From contig NZ_FNBB01000011.1 in the NCBI RefSeq assembly GCF_900102105.1, positions 95,063 through 159,062 on the forward strand: 64,000 nucleotides of DNA, in the 5' to 3' direction. Made by a program: the position numbers and the translations under genes. Positions 21,528-33,700 of the stretch are shown here, in pieces (the stretch's first letter is position 1; each line of letters starts with the position of its first letter). The DNA comes from Agrobacterium pusense (GTDB taxonomy: Bacteria > Pseudomonadota > Alphaproteobacteria > Rhizobiales > Rhizobiaceae). The notes beneath the pieces are model-generated. The model was not told the origin of the DNA. It saw nothing but the letters and a program-made list of their open reading frames with translations, and did no database searches.

Positions 21528-21543
21528 GGATTCACGTGAAACA
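21528..21543. promoter_or_regulatory. parS-like site 5 (carries GANTC)
   Basis: GGATTCACGTGAAACA, 14 of 16 positions match the palindrome and the GATTCACGTGAAAC core is intact. Intergenic, in the 102-base gap upstream of trpF and 14.2 kb right of the origin. Confidence 0.8.
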
Positions 21544-21605
21544 TTCCATCAATAACGGATGCGATTTGGCTCGACTCTCGTCGCATTTCGTGTCAGGTCG
21601 CGGAT

Positions 21606-22268
21606 ATGAAACCGGATATCAAGATTTGCGGATTGAAGACACCGGAAGCGCTGGAGCGCGCCATCAGGCGCGGCGCGTCGCATGTCGGTTTTATTTTCTT
21701 TGAAAAAAGTCCACGCAACATCGAGCCCGATTTAGCCGGTAAGCTGGCCGAAGCCGCCCGTGGCGCAGCCAAGGTGGTCGCCGTCACCGTCAATGCCGAT
21801 AATGATTATCTCGATGAAATCGTCGATCTCGTAAAACCTGACATTCTGCAGCTGCACGGCAGTGAAAGCCCGGAGCGGCTGTTGACCATCAAGGCGCTTT
21901 ACGGCCTGCCGGTCATGAAGGCGATTTCCATTCGCGATGCCGCTGATCTTGCCAAAATTGGCCCTTATAACGGGATAGCCGATCGTTTTCTGCTGGATGC
22001 CAAGGCGCCCGCTGGTTCGGAGCTTCCGGGCGGCAACGGTGTTTCCTTCGACTGGACCATCCTGCGCTCCCTTGACGGAAGCATCGATTACATGCTTTCC
22101 GGGGGACTGAACAAGGACAATGTCGCCGAGGCTCTGGCAGAAACCCGGGCGAGCGGACTAGATTTGTCATCTGGCGTCGAAAGCGCGCCGGGCGTCAAGG
22201 ATCTGTCCATGATCGACGCTTTTTTCGATGTGGTGAATGATTGGTCGAAAGGCCCAAAGGGAGCTTGA
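21606..22268 (+). CDS. trpF: Phosphoribosylanthranilate isomerase
   Basis: Third step of tryptophan synthesis, isomerising PRA to CdRP. 220 residues; the beta/alpha barrel starts [17 protein letters not shown] with the catalytic Cys (KICG), then [23 protein letters not shown], and the phosphate-binding end [11 protein letters not shown] with catalytic Asp in the LLDAKAP segment. First gene of trpF-trpB-trpA-accD-folC. Confidence 0.97.
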   Translation: MKPDIKICGLKTPEALERAIRRGASHVGFIFFEKSPRNIEPDLAGKLAEAARGAAKVVAVTVNADNDYLDEIVDLVKPDILQLHGSESPERLLTIKALYGLPVMKAISIRDAADLAKIGPYNGIADRFLLDAKAPAGSELPGGNGVSFDWTILRSLDGSIDYMLSGGLNKDNVAEALAETRASGLDLSSGVESAPGVKDLSMIDAFFDVVNDWSKGPKGA

Positions 22269-22269
22269 A

Positions 22270-23490
22270 GTGAACGACGCGCCAACACCCAATTCTTTTC
22301 GCGCTGGTCCTGATGAGGACGGACGTTTCGGCATTTACGGAGGTCGCTTCGTTGCTGAAACGCTGATGCCACTCATTCTGGATTTGCAGGCGGAATGGGA
22401 CAAGGCTAAAACCGATCCCGCGTTCCAGGCGGAACTCAAGCATCTCGGCGCGCACTATACTGGTCGTCCGAGCCCGCTTTATTTTGCGGAGCGGCTGACG
22501 GCGGAACTTGGCGGCGCGAAGATTTACTTCAAGCGCGAAGAACTGAACCACACGGGTTCACACAAGATCAACAATTGCCTCGGCCAGATCCTGCTTGCCA
22601 AGCGCATGGGCAAGACCCGCATCATCGCGGAGACCGGTGCCGGCCAGCACGGCGTTGCTTCGGCCACGGTGGCGGCACGTTTCGGTCTGCCCTGCGTCGT
22701 TTACATGGGCGCGACGGACGTCGCGCGTCAGGCCCCGAACGTGTTCCGTATGAAGCTTCTCGGCGCCGAGGTAAAGCCGGTCACGGCCGGCCACGGCACG
22801 CTGAAGGATGCCATGAACGAGGCACTGCGTGACTGGGTCACCAATGTCGACGACACTTATTACCTGATCGGTACTGCCGCGGGCCCGCACCCCTATCCGG
22901 AAATGGTCCGCGATTTCCAGGCCGTTATCGGCGAGGAAGCCAAGGCGCAGATGCTGGAAGCGGAAGGCCGTCTGCCAGATATGGTCATTGCGGCAGTTGG
23001 CGGCGGCTCTAACGCCATCGGCATCTTCCATCCTTTCCTTGATGACAAGAGCGTCCGCATCGTCGGCGTCGAGGCGGGTGGCAAGGGCCTTTCGGGCGAA
23101 GAGCATTGCGCTTCAATCACTGCCGGTTCGCCGGGCGTGCTGCACGGCAACCGCACCTATCTGCTGCAGGATGCAGATGGTCAGATCAAGGAAGGCCATT
23201 CGATCTCCGCAGGCCTCGATTATCCCGGTATCGGCCCTGAACATTCCTGGCTGAACGACATCGGCCGCGTCGAATATGTGCCGATCATGGACCATGAGGC
23301 GCTGGATGCCTTCCAGATGCTGACCCGCCTTGAAGGCATCATTCCGGCTCTGGAGCCGAGCCATGCATTGGCCGAGGTCATTAAGCGTGCGCCGAAAATG
23401 GGCAAGGACGAGATCATCCTGATGAATCTCTCCGGCCGCGGCGACAAGGATGTCCACACCGTCAGCAAGTTCCTTGGAATGGATGTATAA
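22270..23490 (+). CDS. trpB: Tryptophan synthase beta chain
   Basis: PLP enzyme joining indole and serine to form Trp. 406 residues from GTG at 22270, one base after the trpF stop, with GGGAG upstream; the N-terminus [27 protein letters not shown] fits rhizobial TrpB. PLP Lys is in [22 protein letters not shown] and [10 protein letters not shown] (phosphate cradle) are present. Pairs with TrpA, which follows immediately. Confidence 0.98.
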   Translation: MNDAPTPNSFRAGPDEDGRFGIYGGRFVAETLMPLILDLQAEWDKAKTDPAFQAELKHLGAHYTGRPSPLYFAERLTAELGGAKIYFKREELNHTGSHKINNCLGQILLAKRMGKTRIIAETGAGQHGVASATVAARFGLPCVVYMGATDVARQAPNVFRMKLLGAEVKPVTAGHGTLKDAMNEALRDWVTNVDDTYYLIGTAAGPHPYPEMVRDFQAVIGEEAKAQMLEAEGRLPDMVIAAVGGGSNAIGIFHPFLDDKSVRIVGVEAGGKGLSGEEHCASITAGSPGVLHGNRTYLLQDADGQIKEGHSISAGLDYPGIGPEHSWLNDIGRVEYVPIMDHEALDAFQMLTRLEGIIPALEPSHALAEVIKRAPKMGKDEIILMNLSGRGDKDVHTVSKFLGMDV

Positions 23491-23494
23491 GATC

Positions 23495-24334
23495 ATGACT
23501 GCACGTATGGACAAGCGCTTCGCCGATCTGCGCGCGGAAAATCGCCCGGCCCTGATTACCTATTTCATGGGCGGCGACCCGGATTTCCAGACCTCGCTTG
23601 GCATCATGAAGGCGCTGCCGGAAGCCGGTGCCGACGTTATCGAACTCGGTATGCCGTTTTCCGACCCCATGGCGGACGGCCCGGCCATTCAGCTCGCTGG
23701 CCAGCGCGCGCTGAAGGGCGGACAGACGCTGAAAACCACGCTCGATCTTGCTCGGGAGTTCCGCAAGGAAGACGATGCAACGCCGATCGTAATGATGGGC
23801 TATTACAACCCGATCTATATCTATGGCGTCGAAAAATTTCTGGACGACGCACTGGCGGCAGGCATCGATGGCCTGATTGTGGTCGATCTGCCGCCGGAAA
23901 TGGACGATGAGCTCTGCATTCCGGCGCTTGCGCGCGGCATCAACTTCATCCGTCTCGCAACGCCGACCACCGATGGCAAACGCCTGCCGACCGTCCTTAA
24001 AAATACCTCAGGTTTCGTGTATTACGTCTCGATGAACGGTATCACCGGTTCAGCGCTTCCCGATCCGTCGTTGATCTCGGGCGCTGTCGGTCGTATCAAG
24101 GCGCATACGGAACTGCCGGTCTGTGTCGGTTTCGGTGTCAAGACGGCTGATCATGCCAAGGCAATCGGTGCCGTGGCGGACGGTGTGGTGGTGGGTTCCG
24201 CCATCGTCAACCAGATTGCCGGCAGCCTGACCAAGGATGGACAGGCGACCGCAGATACCGTGCCGGCCGTTACGACGCTGGTAAAAGGACTTTCAACGGG
24301 CGTGCGTGCATCACGCCTCGCCGCTGCAGAATAA
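23495..24334 (+). CDS. trpA: Tryptophan synthase alpha chain
   Basis: Cleaves indole-3-glycerol phosphate to indole, channelled to TrpB. 279 residues from ATG at 23495 ([20 protein letters not shown]), four bases after trpB. Catalytic Glu in [19 protein letters not shown] and catalytic Asp in [24 protein letters not shown] binds phosphate. Longer in-frame starts inside trpB are unlikely. Confidence 0.98.
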   Translation: MTARMDKRFADLRAENRPALITYFMGGDPDFQTSLGIMKALPEAGADVIELGMPFSDPMADGPAIQLAGQRALKGGQTLKTTLDLAREFRKEDDATPIVMMGYYNPIYIYGVEKFLDDALAAGIDGLIVVDLPPEMDDELCIPALARGINFIRLATPTTDGKRLPTVLKNTSGFVYYVSMNGITGSALPDPSLISGAVGRIKAHTELPVCVGFGVKTADHAKAIGAVADGVVVGSAIVNQIAGSLTKDGQATADTVPAVTTLVKGLSTGVRASRLAAAE

Positions 24335-24361
24335 GCGCGCGGCCCAGTCAGGAGTAGACAG

Positions 24362-25258
24362 TTGAACTGGATCACCAATTACGTTCGGCCGCGGATCAAT
24401 TCCATGCTCGGCCGCCGCCCGGAGGTTCCGGAAAACCTGTGGATCAAGTGCCCGGAAACGGGTGAAATGGTCTTCCACAAGGATCTGGAAGACAACAAGT
24501 GGGTCATTCCGGCGTCCGGCTATCATATGAAGATGCCGGCCAAGGCGCGTCTTGCGGATCTTTTCGATGGCGGCGTTTATGAGGCTCTGCCGCAGCCGAA
24601 GGTGGCGCAGGACCCATTGAAGTTCCGCGATTCCAAGAAATACACCGATCGCCTGCGTGATAGCCGCGCGAAGACCGAGCAGGAGGATACGATCCTTGCC
24701 GGCGTTGGCTTGCTGAAGGGCCTGAAGATCGTCGCCGTCGTGCATGAATTCCAGTTCATGGGCGGCTCGCTCGGCATCGCCGCCGGCGAAGCGATCGTCA
24801 AGGCCTTTGAGCGTGCCATCTCCGAGCGCTGCCCGCTTGTCATGTTCCCGGCCTCCGGTGGCGCCCGCATGCAGGAAGGCATTCTTTCGCTGATGCAGTT
24901 GCCGCGCACCACGGTTGCGGTAAACATGCTGAAGGAAGCTGGCATGCCTTACATCGTGGTTCTGACCAACCCGACCACGGGCGGTGTCACGGCGTCCTAC
25001 GCCATGCTCGGCGACGTGCATATTGCCGAACCGGGCGCTGAAATCTGCTTCGCCGGCAAGCGCGTGATCGAGCAGACCATTCGCGAAAAGCTGCCGGAAG
25101 GCTTCCAGACCTCGGAATACCTGCTGGAGCACGGCATGGTGGATATGGTCATTGATCGTCGCGAAATCCCGGACACGCTGGCTAATCTGCTCAAAATCAT
25201 GACCAAGGCGCCCGCTGACAACGCAAACGCCGTCGTCCCCCTGGCCGTTTCGGCCTGA
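24362..25258 (+). CDS. accD: Acetyl-CoA carboxylase carboxyltransferase beta subunit
   Basis: Makes malonyl-CoA with AccA. 298 residues from a TTG start at 24362 preceded by AGGAG; the family N-terminus [12 protein letters not shown] begins here. Carboxyltransferase core: [46 protein letters not shown]. The N-terminal zinc ribbon region reads [11 protein letters not shown]...WVIPASGYH: only one of the four zinc Cys positions is kept, so zinc is probably not bound. It follows trpA by 27 bases. Confidence 0.97.
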   Translation: MNWITNYVRPRINSMLGRRPEVPENLWIKCPETGEMVFHKDLEDNKWVIPASGYHMKMPAKARLADLFDGGVYEALPQPKVAQDPLKFRDSKKYTDRLRDSRAKTEQEDTILAGVGLLKGLKIVAVVHEFQFMGGSLGIAAGEAIVKAFERAISERCPLVMFPASGGARMQEGILSLMQLPRTTVAVNMLKEAGMPYIVVLTNPTTGGVTASYAMLGDVHIAEPGAEICFAGKRVIEQTIREKLPEGFQTSEYLLEHGMVDMVIDRREIPDTLANLLKIMTKAPADNANAVVPLAVSA

Positions 25259-25274
25259 GAAAAAAAATATGTCG

Positions 25275-25299
25275 CCCGGAGGCATAAATTGCCTCCGGG
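25275..25299. other. Strong hairpin between accD and folC without T-tract
   Basis: Perfect 9-bp stem CCCGGAGGC / GCCTCCGGG with loop ATAAATT, 16 bases after the accD stop. No run of T follows on either strand, so it is more likely an mRNA stabiliser or partial attenuator than an intrinsic terminator. Confidence 0.5.
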
Positions 25300-25344
25300 A
25301 TGATGTTATACGTTGCCTGATTTCATTTTTGGGGCGGCGGACAA

Positions 25345-26724
25345 ATGACAAGCAAAACGCCTGAAAGGCGAACGGAAGACATGACGAAGCCCGCGATCGG
25401 TGAGGCAGAAAAGATCATTGAAGAGCTAATGCAGCTCCACCCCAAGGGCTTTGATCTTTCACTCGACAGAATTTCCCGTCTTCTCGAAAAACTCGGCAAT
25501 CCACAAAACAGAATGCCACCGGTGATCCATGTAGCCGGCACCAATGGCAAGGGTTCGGTTACTGCCTTTTGCCGTGCCCTCCTCGAGGCTGCAGGGCTCT
25601 CCGTCCACGTTCATACCTCACCGCATCTGGTAAATTGGCACGAACGATACCGTATCGGCGTGGCGGGCGATAAAGGCCGTTACGTCAAAGACGAGATATT
25701 TGCGGACGCGCTGCGCCGCATTGAAACTGCCAATGCAGGTCAGACAATCACGGTTTTCGAAATCCTGACTGCGGCTATGTTCGTGCTTTTTGCGGAACAG
25801 CCCGCCGATGCCGCGGTCGTTGAGGTTGGCTTGGGCGGCCGTTTCGATGCGACCAATGTCATCAATAACCCGGCGGTTTCCGTCATCATGCCGATTTCGC
25901 TTGATCACCAGGCTTATCTCGGCGATCGCGTGGAACTGATTGCCGCCGAAAAGGCGGGAATCATGAAAAAGGGCTCACCCGTCGTCATTGGCCATCAGGA
26001 ATATGATGCGGCGCTCGAAACACTTCTCGCCACGGCGGAGCGTCTCGGTTGCCCCGTGTCAGTCTATGGCCAGGATTTTTCCGCCCATGAAGAATTCGGC
26101 CGCATGGTCTATCAGGATGAGTTCGGACTGACGGATGCGCCGCTGCCACGGCTCCCGGGCCGTCACCAGCTCGCCAATGCCGCCGCCGCGATCCGCGCCG
26201 TCAAGGCTGCCGGTTTTGAGGTGACGGAGCGGATGATCGAAAAGGCCATGACCACGGTGGAATGGCCCGGTCGTCTTCAGCGCATCCTGACTGGAAAAAT
26301 CGCTGAAATGGCACCGAAAGATGCGGAAATCTGGATCGACGGTGGCCATAACCCCGGTGCGGGTGAAGTGATTGCAGAGGCAATGGCGGGTTTTGAGGAA
26401 AAGACGCCGCGGCCGCTCTTCATCATTGCCGGCCTCATCAACACCAAGGATCCGGTGGGCTATTTCAAGGCCTTCGCCGATATTGCCGAATATGTCTTTA
26501 CCGTGCCGATCGGCGGCACGGATGCGGCGATCGACCCTGTGGTACTCGCCCATGCCGCCTTCGATGCTGGCCTCGTTGCAGCGCCAACATCGTCTCTGAC
26601 ACATGCTCTGGAAGAGTTGTCGCGCCGCTTCGACCCTGAAGGACCGGCACCGCGCATCCTGATCGGCGGTTCGCTTTACCTTGCTGGCAATGCACTTGCC
26701 CTCAACGGCACGGTGCCGCAATAA
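25345..26724 (+). CDS. folC: Bifunctional folylpolyglutamate synthase / dihydrofolate synthase
   Basis: Adds glutamate to dihydropteroate and to folates. 459 residues from ATG at 25345; ATG at 25381 (MTKPAIGEAEKIIEELM, 447 residues) is an equally possible start. Mur-ligase fold: P-loop VAGTNGKGSVTAF (about 63-75), VEVGLGGRFDATNV, SLDHQAYLGD and the C-terminal IDGGHNPGA. Last gene of the trpFBA-accD-folC operon, followed by a terminator. Confidence 0.95.
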   Translation: MTSKTPERRTEDMTKPAIGEAEKIIEELMQLHPKGFDLSLDRISRLLEKLGNPQNRMPPVIHVAGTNGKGSVTAFCRALLEAAGLSVHVHTSPHLVNWHERYRIGVAGDKGRYVKDEIFADALRRIETANAGQTITVFEILTAAMFVLFAEQPADAAVVEVGLGGRFDATNVINNPAVSVIMPISLDHQAYLGDRVELIAAEKAGIMKKGSPVVIGHQEYDAALETLLATAERLGCPVSVYGQDFSAHEEFGRMVYQDEFGLTDAPLPRLPGRHQLANAAAAIRAVKAAGFEVTERMIEKAMTTVEWPGRLQRILTGKIAEMAPKDAEIWIDGGHNPGAGEVIAEAMAGFEEKTPRPLFIIAGLINTKDPVGYFKAFADIAEYVFTVPIGGTDAAIDPVVLAHAAFDAGLVAAPTSSLTHALEELSRRFDPEGPAPRILIGGSLYLAGNALALNGTVPQ

Positions 26725-26726
26725 AA

Positions 26727-26750
26727 AAGCCCGGCATCGCTGCCGGGCTT
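26727..26750. terminator. Bidirectional terminator between folC and trxA
   Basis: AAGCCCGGCA / TGCCGGGCTT 10-bp stem with TCGC loop, A-run before and CTTTC after. Confidence 0.88.
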
Positions 26751-26771
26751 CTTTCATTCCATTGATATTGC

Positions 26772-27092
26772 TTATGCGGCGCCGGAAATCCAGGCCGAAA
26801 GCGCTGTCTTGGGAGCAGCGCCAACCTTGATGTCAGCCACTTCACCGCTTTTGAAAATGGCGAGCGTCGGGATGGACCGAACGCCGAACTGAGCGGCCAG
26901 TTCCGGGTTTTCGTCGATATTCAGCTTTGCGACCTTGACCTTGCCGGCCAACTCGGAGGAAATTTCCTCAAGGCTCGGCGCGATCATCTTGCACGGGCCG
27001 CACCATTCGGCCCAGAAATCCACCACGACGGGTTCGGAGGATTCAAGGACTTCGGACTGGAAGTTGGCGGCATCGACTTTTACGGTAGCCAT
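26772..27092 (-). CDS. trxA: Thioredoxin
   Basis: Cytoplasmic thiol-disulfide reductant. 106 residues from ATG at 27092 ([15 protein letters not shown]) with AAGGAGAG upstream; a longer in-frame ATG at 27173 was rejected. Active site WCGPCK (Cys31, Cys34) and cis-Pro in [10 protein letters not shown]. It follows addA by 77 bases and is the last gene of the leftward block. Confidence 0.97.
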   Translation of the reverse strand: MATVKVDAANFQSEVLESSEPVVVDFWAEWCGPCKMIAPSLEEISSELAGKVKVAKLNIDENPELAAQFGVRSIPTLAIFKSGEVADIKVGAAPKTALSAWISGAA

Positions 27093-27169
27093 ATCTGGCT
27101 CTCCTTTCAGTAAATCTTTTCCACTATCGATGTGATGCGGGCGCGTCGAAATTTCAATGCCCCGGTATC

Positions 27170-30100
27170 TCACTTTGTCTTTATTGCGGCAAGGGCCTCT
27201 CTCATCGCATCGTCGCCAACCGTTATAAAGGCAGCATTTTCCGTATAAATCAGCGCACAGACAAATTCCTTGCCGGGATAAAGCGGTGCCAGAATTTCCC
27301 GATAAATGGCAAGCTGCGCCGTATGGGAGAAGGGTATTTCACGCGCTTCGCGGGGCGGCACTCGGTTGGTCTTGTAATCGATCAGGATGACGCGATCTCC
27401 CTCGACCGCCAGCCGGTCGATGCGGCCGGAGACGGCATATTGCTGCCGGCCGAGGGCCATCGTGCCCATGATCGACACTTCCGCGCGACTGTTGGCAGAG
27501 AAGGCCGGCTGAACCGCGGGTTCGGACATGACACGCAAAACGGCCCGTACCAATTGCTCGCGCTCGGTAACAGGCCAGAACCGCGCCGCGCGTTCAGCAT
27601 AACGGCGCGCCGCCTCTTCCCGTTCGACCGCCGGAAAATCGGGCAGCGCCTGAAGCATGCGATGCACCAACCGTCCGCGCTGCAGCGCCAATGAAGAGAC
27701 CTCGGCTTTCCCCCCGAACAGTGGTGAGCGCACGGCGAGATCATCCGCACCGTCATCGATGATGGTGCCCGCGCCGGAAGGGCTGAGCGGTCTCGGTAGA
27801 GAGGGCAGGGCAGGCAAAGGGGTAAGAAGTCCCGCCGGAAGGGCATAGTCTTCCTGCTGCGGCGTTTCCGACGGCCTTTGTGGGACAGGTGTCGAGCGCG
27901 GTTCGGATTTGCGCCAGACAAGCCCCTGCCATTCCTCAACATCCGCCGTGAAAAGCTGGGGCTTGCAATGGTCTTCGTTGTTGGCAAGCGCCTTTTTGAC
28001 GATGGCATGCCAGCATTCGGGATTTTCCTTCTGGCCGCGATAACCGCAGACGACGAGATGATCGGCGGCGCGCGTCATGGCCACATAAAGCAGCCGCCGA
28101 TATTCATCTTCGGCGACGGTCTTCAGCCGCTCTTCGTCCGATCGGATAAGGTGGTTTGAAAATCCGCTGCCGGGCAACCAGACCGGGAAGGCGTCTTCAC
28201 CCGCTTCGACAAAACGCAGTTTAGGCACATGGCTGTGATTGAAGGCCTTCGAACCGCCATCGACGACAAAAACGACGGGTGCTTCCAACCCCTTGGAGGC
28301 GTGCACGGTCATGATGCGAACTTCGCCGCGATCCTTGTCCTGCTCCCGCTTCACCTCCGGTGAGTCAGTTTCCAGAACGGAGAGAAAGGCCTGCAGGCCG
28401 GGCAGGCCGGTCCTTTCGTGATCCAGCGCGAAGGACAGGAATTCATCCAGAACGTCGCTTGCCTCGTTGCCAAGCCTGCCGAGAAATTTCTTGCGTCCGT
28501 CATGCAGTGTAAGCACCGCTGCGAAGAAATCATGTACGGTGGCCGTTTTAGAAAGCGCGATAAAACCTTCCAGCTTGGCGGTAACGCTGGAAAGATGGTT
28601 ATTATCTTCCTGCGCAAGGATTTGCAGCCGTTTCCAGACGCTCTCCGTTTCCGATCGCATGGCGGCAATGTCGAAAACGTCGTCTTCCGTCAGGTTGAAG
28701 AGTGGACTTTTCAAAAGTGCGGCAAGGGAAAGGTCGTCTTCGGGCAGGACAACGAAATGACCGAGCGCCAGAAGGTCCTGCACGGCAATGTGGTCGGTCA
28801 AACGAAGGCGGTCAGCGCCGGCAACGGGTATGTTCTTGCGCCGTTTCAGCTCCCGGGTCAGTGCATTGACGAAGGCATGACGTTTTCTGACAAGCACCAG
28901 AATGTCGCCCGGTTCGATTGCGCGCTCCACGCCTTTTTCGATGATGGTCTCGCGTCCGATCATATCGGCGATGCGCGCGGCGATCCGGCGGGCAATTATG
29001 GTGGCCGGCGCGCTTTCCCGCAGCGCATCGAAGGGGGCTGTCCAATCCTCTTCGTCCTCGGTGGTTTCCGGTGCCACCATATCCCACACTTCCACGGTGC
29101 CGGGATGGCCAGCGCGGTTGGACCGGTGCTCCACCGGCTCGTTATCGGCACTGAGGCCGCTTGCGTTATTCGGGTCCGAAAACACCTGGTCGACAGCCGC
29201 CAGCACATCCTCCGTGGATCGGAAGGATAGCGGCAGGCGAATGCGGTGAAAGGCCTGTTCGACCGAATCGACCCGTCTCTTGGTCTCTTCGCGCTCCTGC
29301 GAAAACCGTTCCGGCCGCGCGCCCTGGAATGAATAGATCGACTGTTTTTCATCGCCCACGGCAAACAGCGTACGCCGCCCCATGCGGGCGCTCTCGCCAG
29401 TGAAGAAATCCGCCGCAAGCGACTGGATGATCGACCATTGCACCGGGCTCGTGTCCTGCGCCTCATCGACCAGAATATGGTCGATGCCCTGATCCAGCTT
29501 GTAATGCACCCACGCACCCGCCGTATCGCGGTTGAGGAGGTTGGCCGCGCGCTCGATCAGGTCTTCGAAATCGAGCTGGCTTCGCTGTTTCTTCAGGTCT
29601 TCGAAATCACCGATCAGCCTTTCCGCCAGAACAAGGGCGCATTTGGTCGCCGCCAGCATTCGCACCAGACGATAACGGTTGCGGCAGGCAACGACATGGT
29701 CCCGCGCCAACGTCAGCGCGTCGAGAAGTTCGGGGGCGGATTTCTGCATGCCCTTGTTGATGACATAGGCATCCGATTTCTTTTCGCCCTTGGCCGTCAA
29801 CAGGGCGGCTTCGATGAATTCCATCCGCCGCACGGGGTCTGGTTGTCGTTTTGCTTCCCTGAGTGCATAGGCGACATCGATGACGCGTGATCCACCCACC
29901 TCGTCGGCAAGGGTGAGGTACGTATCGAGCGCGAGGCCGGAGAGGCCGGGCAGAGGCCAGAAAGCGGCCGCGGCAGTTTCTTCGGTCTCTCCATCTGCAA
30001 TCTGCATCGCCTGCCGCAACCGGGCATCGATGCCGCCTGACTGTTTGGCATCCAGAAGGAAGGCCCGCAGGGCACTGCGATTGGCGATGATGGCGGAAAG

Positions 30101-30727
30101 CAGCGCTTCCAACCCGCTTTCATCGGCGAGATCGAGAACATAGGCCAGCGCCTGCGCCAGGTCCGCATCGCTTTCCGTCGAAACCGCGGTCAGGAGCGAA
30201 CGGCGCGCCTCAGCCAGCAGCGTGGTTGCGGCGCGGTCGTCGAGAACGGAGAAATGGCCGGCGACATTGGCTTCCAGCGGAAATTGGTGCAGCAATGCCT
30301 CGCAGAAGGCGTGGATTGTCTGGATCTTCAAACCGCCCGGTGTTTCCAGCGCCTTGGCGAAGAGCCTGCGAGCCTCGGCGAGCTTGATGCGATCCGGCGC
30401 CTTGCCTTCGATGGCGGCGATGCGGTCCTTGAGATCGGAATCCGGCAAAGTAGCCCATTCCGCCAGACGGTCGAAGACGCGGCTCGACATTTCCGATGCT
30501 GCAGCCTTGGTATAGGTGAGGCAGAGGATCGCCGAAGGCCGGCAGCCAGCCAGAAGCAGGCGGATGACGCGCTGGGTCAGTACGTGGGTCTTGCCGGAAC
30601 CGGCATTGGCCGACACCCAGGCGGAGCTGGCGGGATCGGAAGCAAGCCGCTGCCGGGCGCTGGTCCAGTCGATCCAGCTTTCAGGTGTGTCGGCGGCAGG
30701 ACCGGCATCGAAGGGATCAATCGTCAT
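27170..30727 (-). CDS. addA: Double-strand break repair helicase-nuclease AddA
   Basis: Helicase/nuclease subunit of AddAB, which resects double-strand breaks for RecA (the RecBCD equivalent). 1185 residues from ATG at 30727 ([17 protein letters not shown]). UvrD/Rep superfamily 1 motifs: Walker [16 protein letters not shown] (about 40), [13 protein letters not shown] (motif II), [16 protein letters not shown] (III), [15 protein letters not shown] (V) and [10 protein letters not shown] (VI). The C-terminal RecB-type nuclease core has [13 protein letters not shown]. It overlaps the addB stop by 11 bases. Confidence 0.96.
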   Translation of the reverse strand: MTIDPFDAGPAADTPESWIDWTSARQRLASDPASSAWVSANAGSGKTHVLTQRVIRLLLAGCRPSAILCLTYTKAAASEMSSRVFDRLAEWATLPDSDLKDRIAAIEGKAPDRIKLAEARRLFAKALETPGGLKIQTIHAFCEALLHQFPLEANVAGHFSVLDDRAATTLLAEARRSLLTAVSTESDADLAQALAYVLDLADESGLEALLSAIIANRSALRAFLLDAKQSGGIDARLRQAMQIADGETEETAAAAFWPLPGLSGLALDTYLTLADEVGGSRVIDVAYALREAKRQPDPVRRMEFIEAALLTAKGEKKSDAYVINKGMQKSAPELLDALTLARDHVVACRNRYRLVRMLAATKCALVLAERLIGDFEDLKKQRSQLDFEDLIERAANLLNRDTAGAWVHYKLDQGIDHILVDEAQDTSPVQWSIIQSLAADFFTGESARMGRRTLFAVGDEKQSIYSFQGARPERFSQEREETKRRVDSVEQAFHRIRLPLSFRSTEDVLAAVDQVFSDPNNASGLSADNEPVEHRSNRAGHPGTVEVWDMVAPETTEDEEDWTAPFDALRESAPATIIARRIAARIADMIGRETIIEKGVERAIEPGDILVLVRKRHAFVNALTRELKRRKNIPVAGADRLRLTDHIAVQDLLALGHFVVLPEDDLSLAALLKSPLFNLTEDDVFDIAAMRSETESVWKRLQILAQEDNNHLSSVTAKLEGFIALSKTATVHDFFAAVLTLHDGRKKFLGRLGNEASDVLDEFLSFALDHERTGLPGLQAFLSVLETDSPEVKREQDKDRGEVRIMTVHASKGLEAPVVFVVDGGSKAFNHSHVPKLRFVEAGEDAFPVWLPGSGFSNHLIRSDEERLKTVAEDEYRRLLYVAMTRAADHLVVCGYRGQKENPECWHAIVKKALANNEDHCKPQLFTADVEEWQGLVWRKSEPRSTPVPQRPSETPQQEDYALPAGLLTPLPALPSLPRPLSPSGAGTIIDDGADDLAVRSPLFGGKAEVSSLALQRGRLVHRMLQALPDFPAVEREEAARRYAERAARFWPVTEREQLVRAVLRVMSEPAVQPAFSANSRAEVSIMGTMALGRQQYAVSGRIDRLAVEGDRVILIDYKTNRVPPREAREIPFSHTAQLAIYREILAPLYPGKEFVCALIYTENAAFITVGDDAMREALAAIKTK

Positions 30728-33700
30728 CGCCGTCTCCCGGTTCTGCCGTCGACCATTCCGAAACGCGGGCGAGGTGATCATATTCCCCGCCGTAGGATTG
30801 CTGTTCTTCCGGCACCAGCCGCGAGGCGAAGCCGTTTTCCCCGTTGCGCAGCGAATGAACGAATTTGGTGAGCTGTCCTATCGATTCCGTCGCGAGCTCA
30901 ATTGCCGATTTTGGCGGTCTTTTCCCGCTTCGGCTGGAATGTTCGTTATTGACCTGATCGCCGAAAAAACGCTCGCCCGGCCGCAGGCGAACATAGATGA
31001 GGTTTTCAGGCGTGGGTGAACCGGCCTCGCGGAAGGCGCCGCGCATCAAGGCCGCCGCCTCCAGCGCAAGCTGTGGATCAAGCAGCGCCCGCGCCTGGTT
31101 GACGGAAGGCGCGAGCCCCGTCTTGTAGTCGATAATATCCGCCTGACCGTTTGTCTTGATGTCGATGCGGTCGGCGACGCCGGTGAGCCTTATGCCTGCT
31201 TCGACGATTTCCTGGCCCGCGCGCGCCTCGAAAAAGCTGTGACGAATGGATGGATGACGTTCTTTTTCCCAGTCGATGAAGGCGCGCGCCACCGCTGCAA
31301 AACGTGGTCGCCAGATCACATCCACATGGGGAGGCAGGTTTTCAGCATCGAAACATTCGTCGAGAATGCGCTGCATGGCCGAAAGCGAGGCCGACGTACC
31401 GGGAATGTGCCCCTCACGGGAATAGCGCTCGATGATCGTGTGGTAGAGCGTGCCACGATCGGCTGCGTTCGGGTCGCGGTTGAACGGGTCAAGCGCGTCG
31501 AGCTTCAGGATGCGCCGCGCATAGATCGAATAGGGGTCGCGGCGCAGGCGGCCCACTTCGCTGAAGGAGTAACGCGTCGGCTGCAATTCAGCTGGCGGTT
31601 TCGGGGAAGGGCGCTTTGCCGCCTCCTGCTCGATGCTCTCATCCATCAGACCCGCCCAATGACGATATGTTTCGCCACGTTTTTTAAGGACTTTGGCAAA
31701 ATCCTCGCCGCCCAGGGCCAGCAGCCTTTGCAGCCAGCGTGAGGCGACGGCAGGCGTGGAGCCCTGCCTGAGCGCCCGGGTGTAGAAAATGTGTCGCGTG
31801 CCGTTGGCCATCTCAAAGTCATGCGCGAGCTGGCCGATACGCCGTTCCGGCGGCTCCAGCCCGATCGCAGTCTTCATGGTGCGGGAAAGAAACGGATTAT
31901 TCGCCGTTTGGCCCGGCCAGAGGCCTTCATTGAGACCGCCGATGATGACCGTATCGACACTTTGCAGCCGCGCTTCCAGCGCGCCGAAGATGAAGATGCG
32001 CGGATGGCGCATCGATCTTGGCTTGATTGATTCCCCTGCCACAAGCGCCGCGAATATATCGATCCATTGCGGACCGTCCGCGTCGAGAATATCTCCGCTT
32101 TCCATCAGTTCGGCAAAGAGGCTGGAAAGCTTGTCTCCGGCCTCGCCGGACCAAAGAGCGGCAAGATCTGTATTTTCATCCCCACAGATGGCTTCCATCA
32201 CGCGGCCGGTCCGTTCCGCCCAGTCGGAAAGAGGCAACCTGTCGGTAAAGGCCCGGCCAGATCGGTCGCGGCGGACGAAGGCGGAGCGCAGCGGCTCTGT
32301 GGCCATTGCAATTCGTCGCGCCAGATCGCGCGCGGCGTCAACGCTTCCGTCAGGCAGGGCCAGCCGCCAGGCGGGCGGATGTCTGTCCTCGCGTTGCGCA
32401 AGGAGTTGGGTGTCAAGAACCGTTTCCAGATTGCCCACTTCAGTTTCGACGCGGCCGCCTCGCAGCGCAATCAGCTCAAGCGCCTTCGAAGCTCTGGTGA
32501 AAGCTTCGCTCGAGAGCCCGAAACGGGCGAGCGGGTGTTTCAGAAGGGAAATGATCGGCACCGGGTCTCCGGGTCTCAGGATCGCCTCCAGCGCGAGTTG
32601 CGTGAGGCCGGCCTGGGCCGTTGCCGAAAGCGGCGTGCCGGCGGAATCGTCGGCTTCGATGCCGAAGCGTTGCAACTCCGTTGCCACGCGCCGCGCCAGC
32701 CCGCGGTCGGGTGTTATCAGGGCCGCCTGCGAAGGCCGTTCCGAGGCTGGTGCTTCGAGCGCAAGCCTGAGCGCCACTGCGATGGCGGTGGCCTCTTCGC
32801 GCTCGTTGGCAGCTTCAATCAGCGTGGCCGCTGCAAAGGCATCGTTAAAAATTGCGGAATCCCGGTCTTCACGCCATCGGTTCCAGTCACTGGTGGATTT
32901 GGCCGGCGCAAGCGCTGCCGAAAATACCGCGGCGCGCTTTTCCAGATCGTTATCGAGGACACCGATCGGAACCACATCGTCACGCAGGATGCCCAGTTTC
33001 TGCAGCAGGACATAAAGCCCGTATTGGGAGTGAGTGCGGCTCGAAGGATCGGTGGGGTCCTCGGCGATCGCCTGCCATTGCTCTTCCGGCATGGCAAGAT
33101 CAAGCCCCGGAAGCACCACCACGCCTTGCGGTAAAGCTGCAACCGCGGCGATGAGATCGGCGGCGGCCGGAATGGAGCCTGTCGAGCCAGCGACGATGAT
33201 CGGACCGGTGTCCGGCAATGTGGCAATTCGGTTCGCTTCTGCCCGGAGGATGGCGTTTCGGTGCCGTCCGGTCGAAGATCTGTTGAGTTCGGTAAGCCGG
33301 GCGGGCCAGAAGATGCTGGCGATCTTTAAAAAATCGGCCGTGAGCTGCCACCATTGAGCGTGATCACCGGTATCGAGATGCTGAAGTGCTTCCCAATCTT
33401 TTTCTTCCGTATCCATCGCGTCGATCACCTCTGCCAGCGCACGCGCGAGCCATATCGCGTCGGCCGGGCTGGCGGGGGCGACCAGCGGCGAATCGGAATG
33501 GATCGCCCGGATGGCGTCCGGCAGGCTGTTGCGCCATGCAAGGATGAGACGCGCGAGTTCGATCAGTCGGCCGGTGCCGGAAATCGGCGGCGCGAGATCC
33601 ATGATCTCAGGGTTTTCGACATCGAAGAAACCGCTGTCGTCATCCGTTTCGCCAAGGGGCCGGATGAGCGGCAGAATGGCGGAACGGCCGCCAAGAAGAT

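Noticed and set aside
24311..25351. 346-codon open frame on the minus strand
   Set aside because: Antisense to accD, a certain gene.
31789..33015. 408-codon open frame on the plus strand
   Set aside because: Antisense to addB; Ser/Ala/Arg-rich shadow translation.
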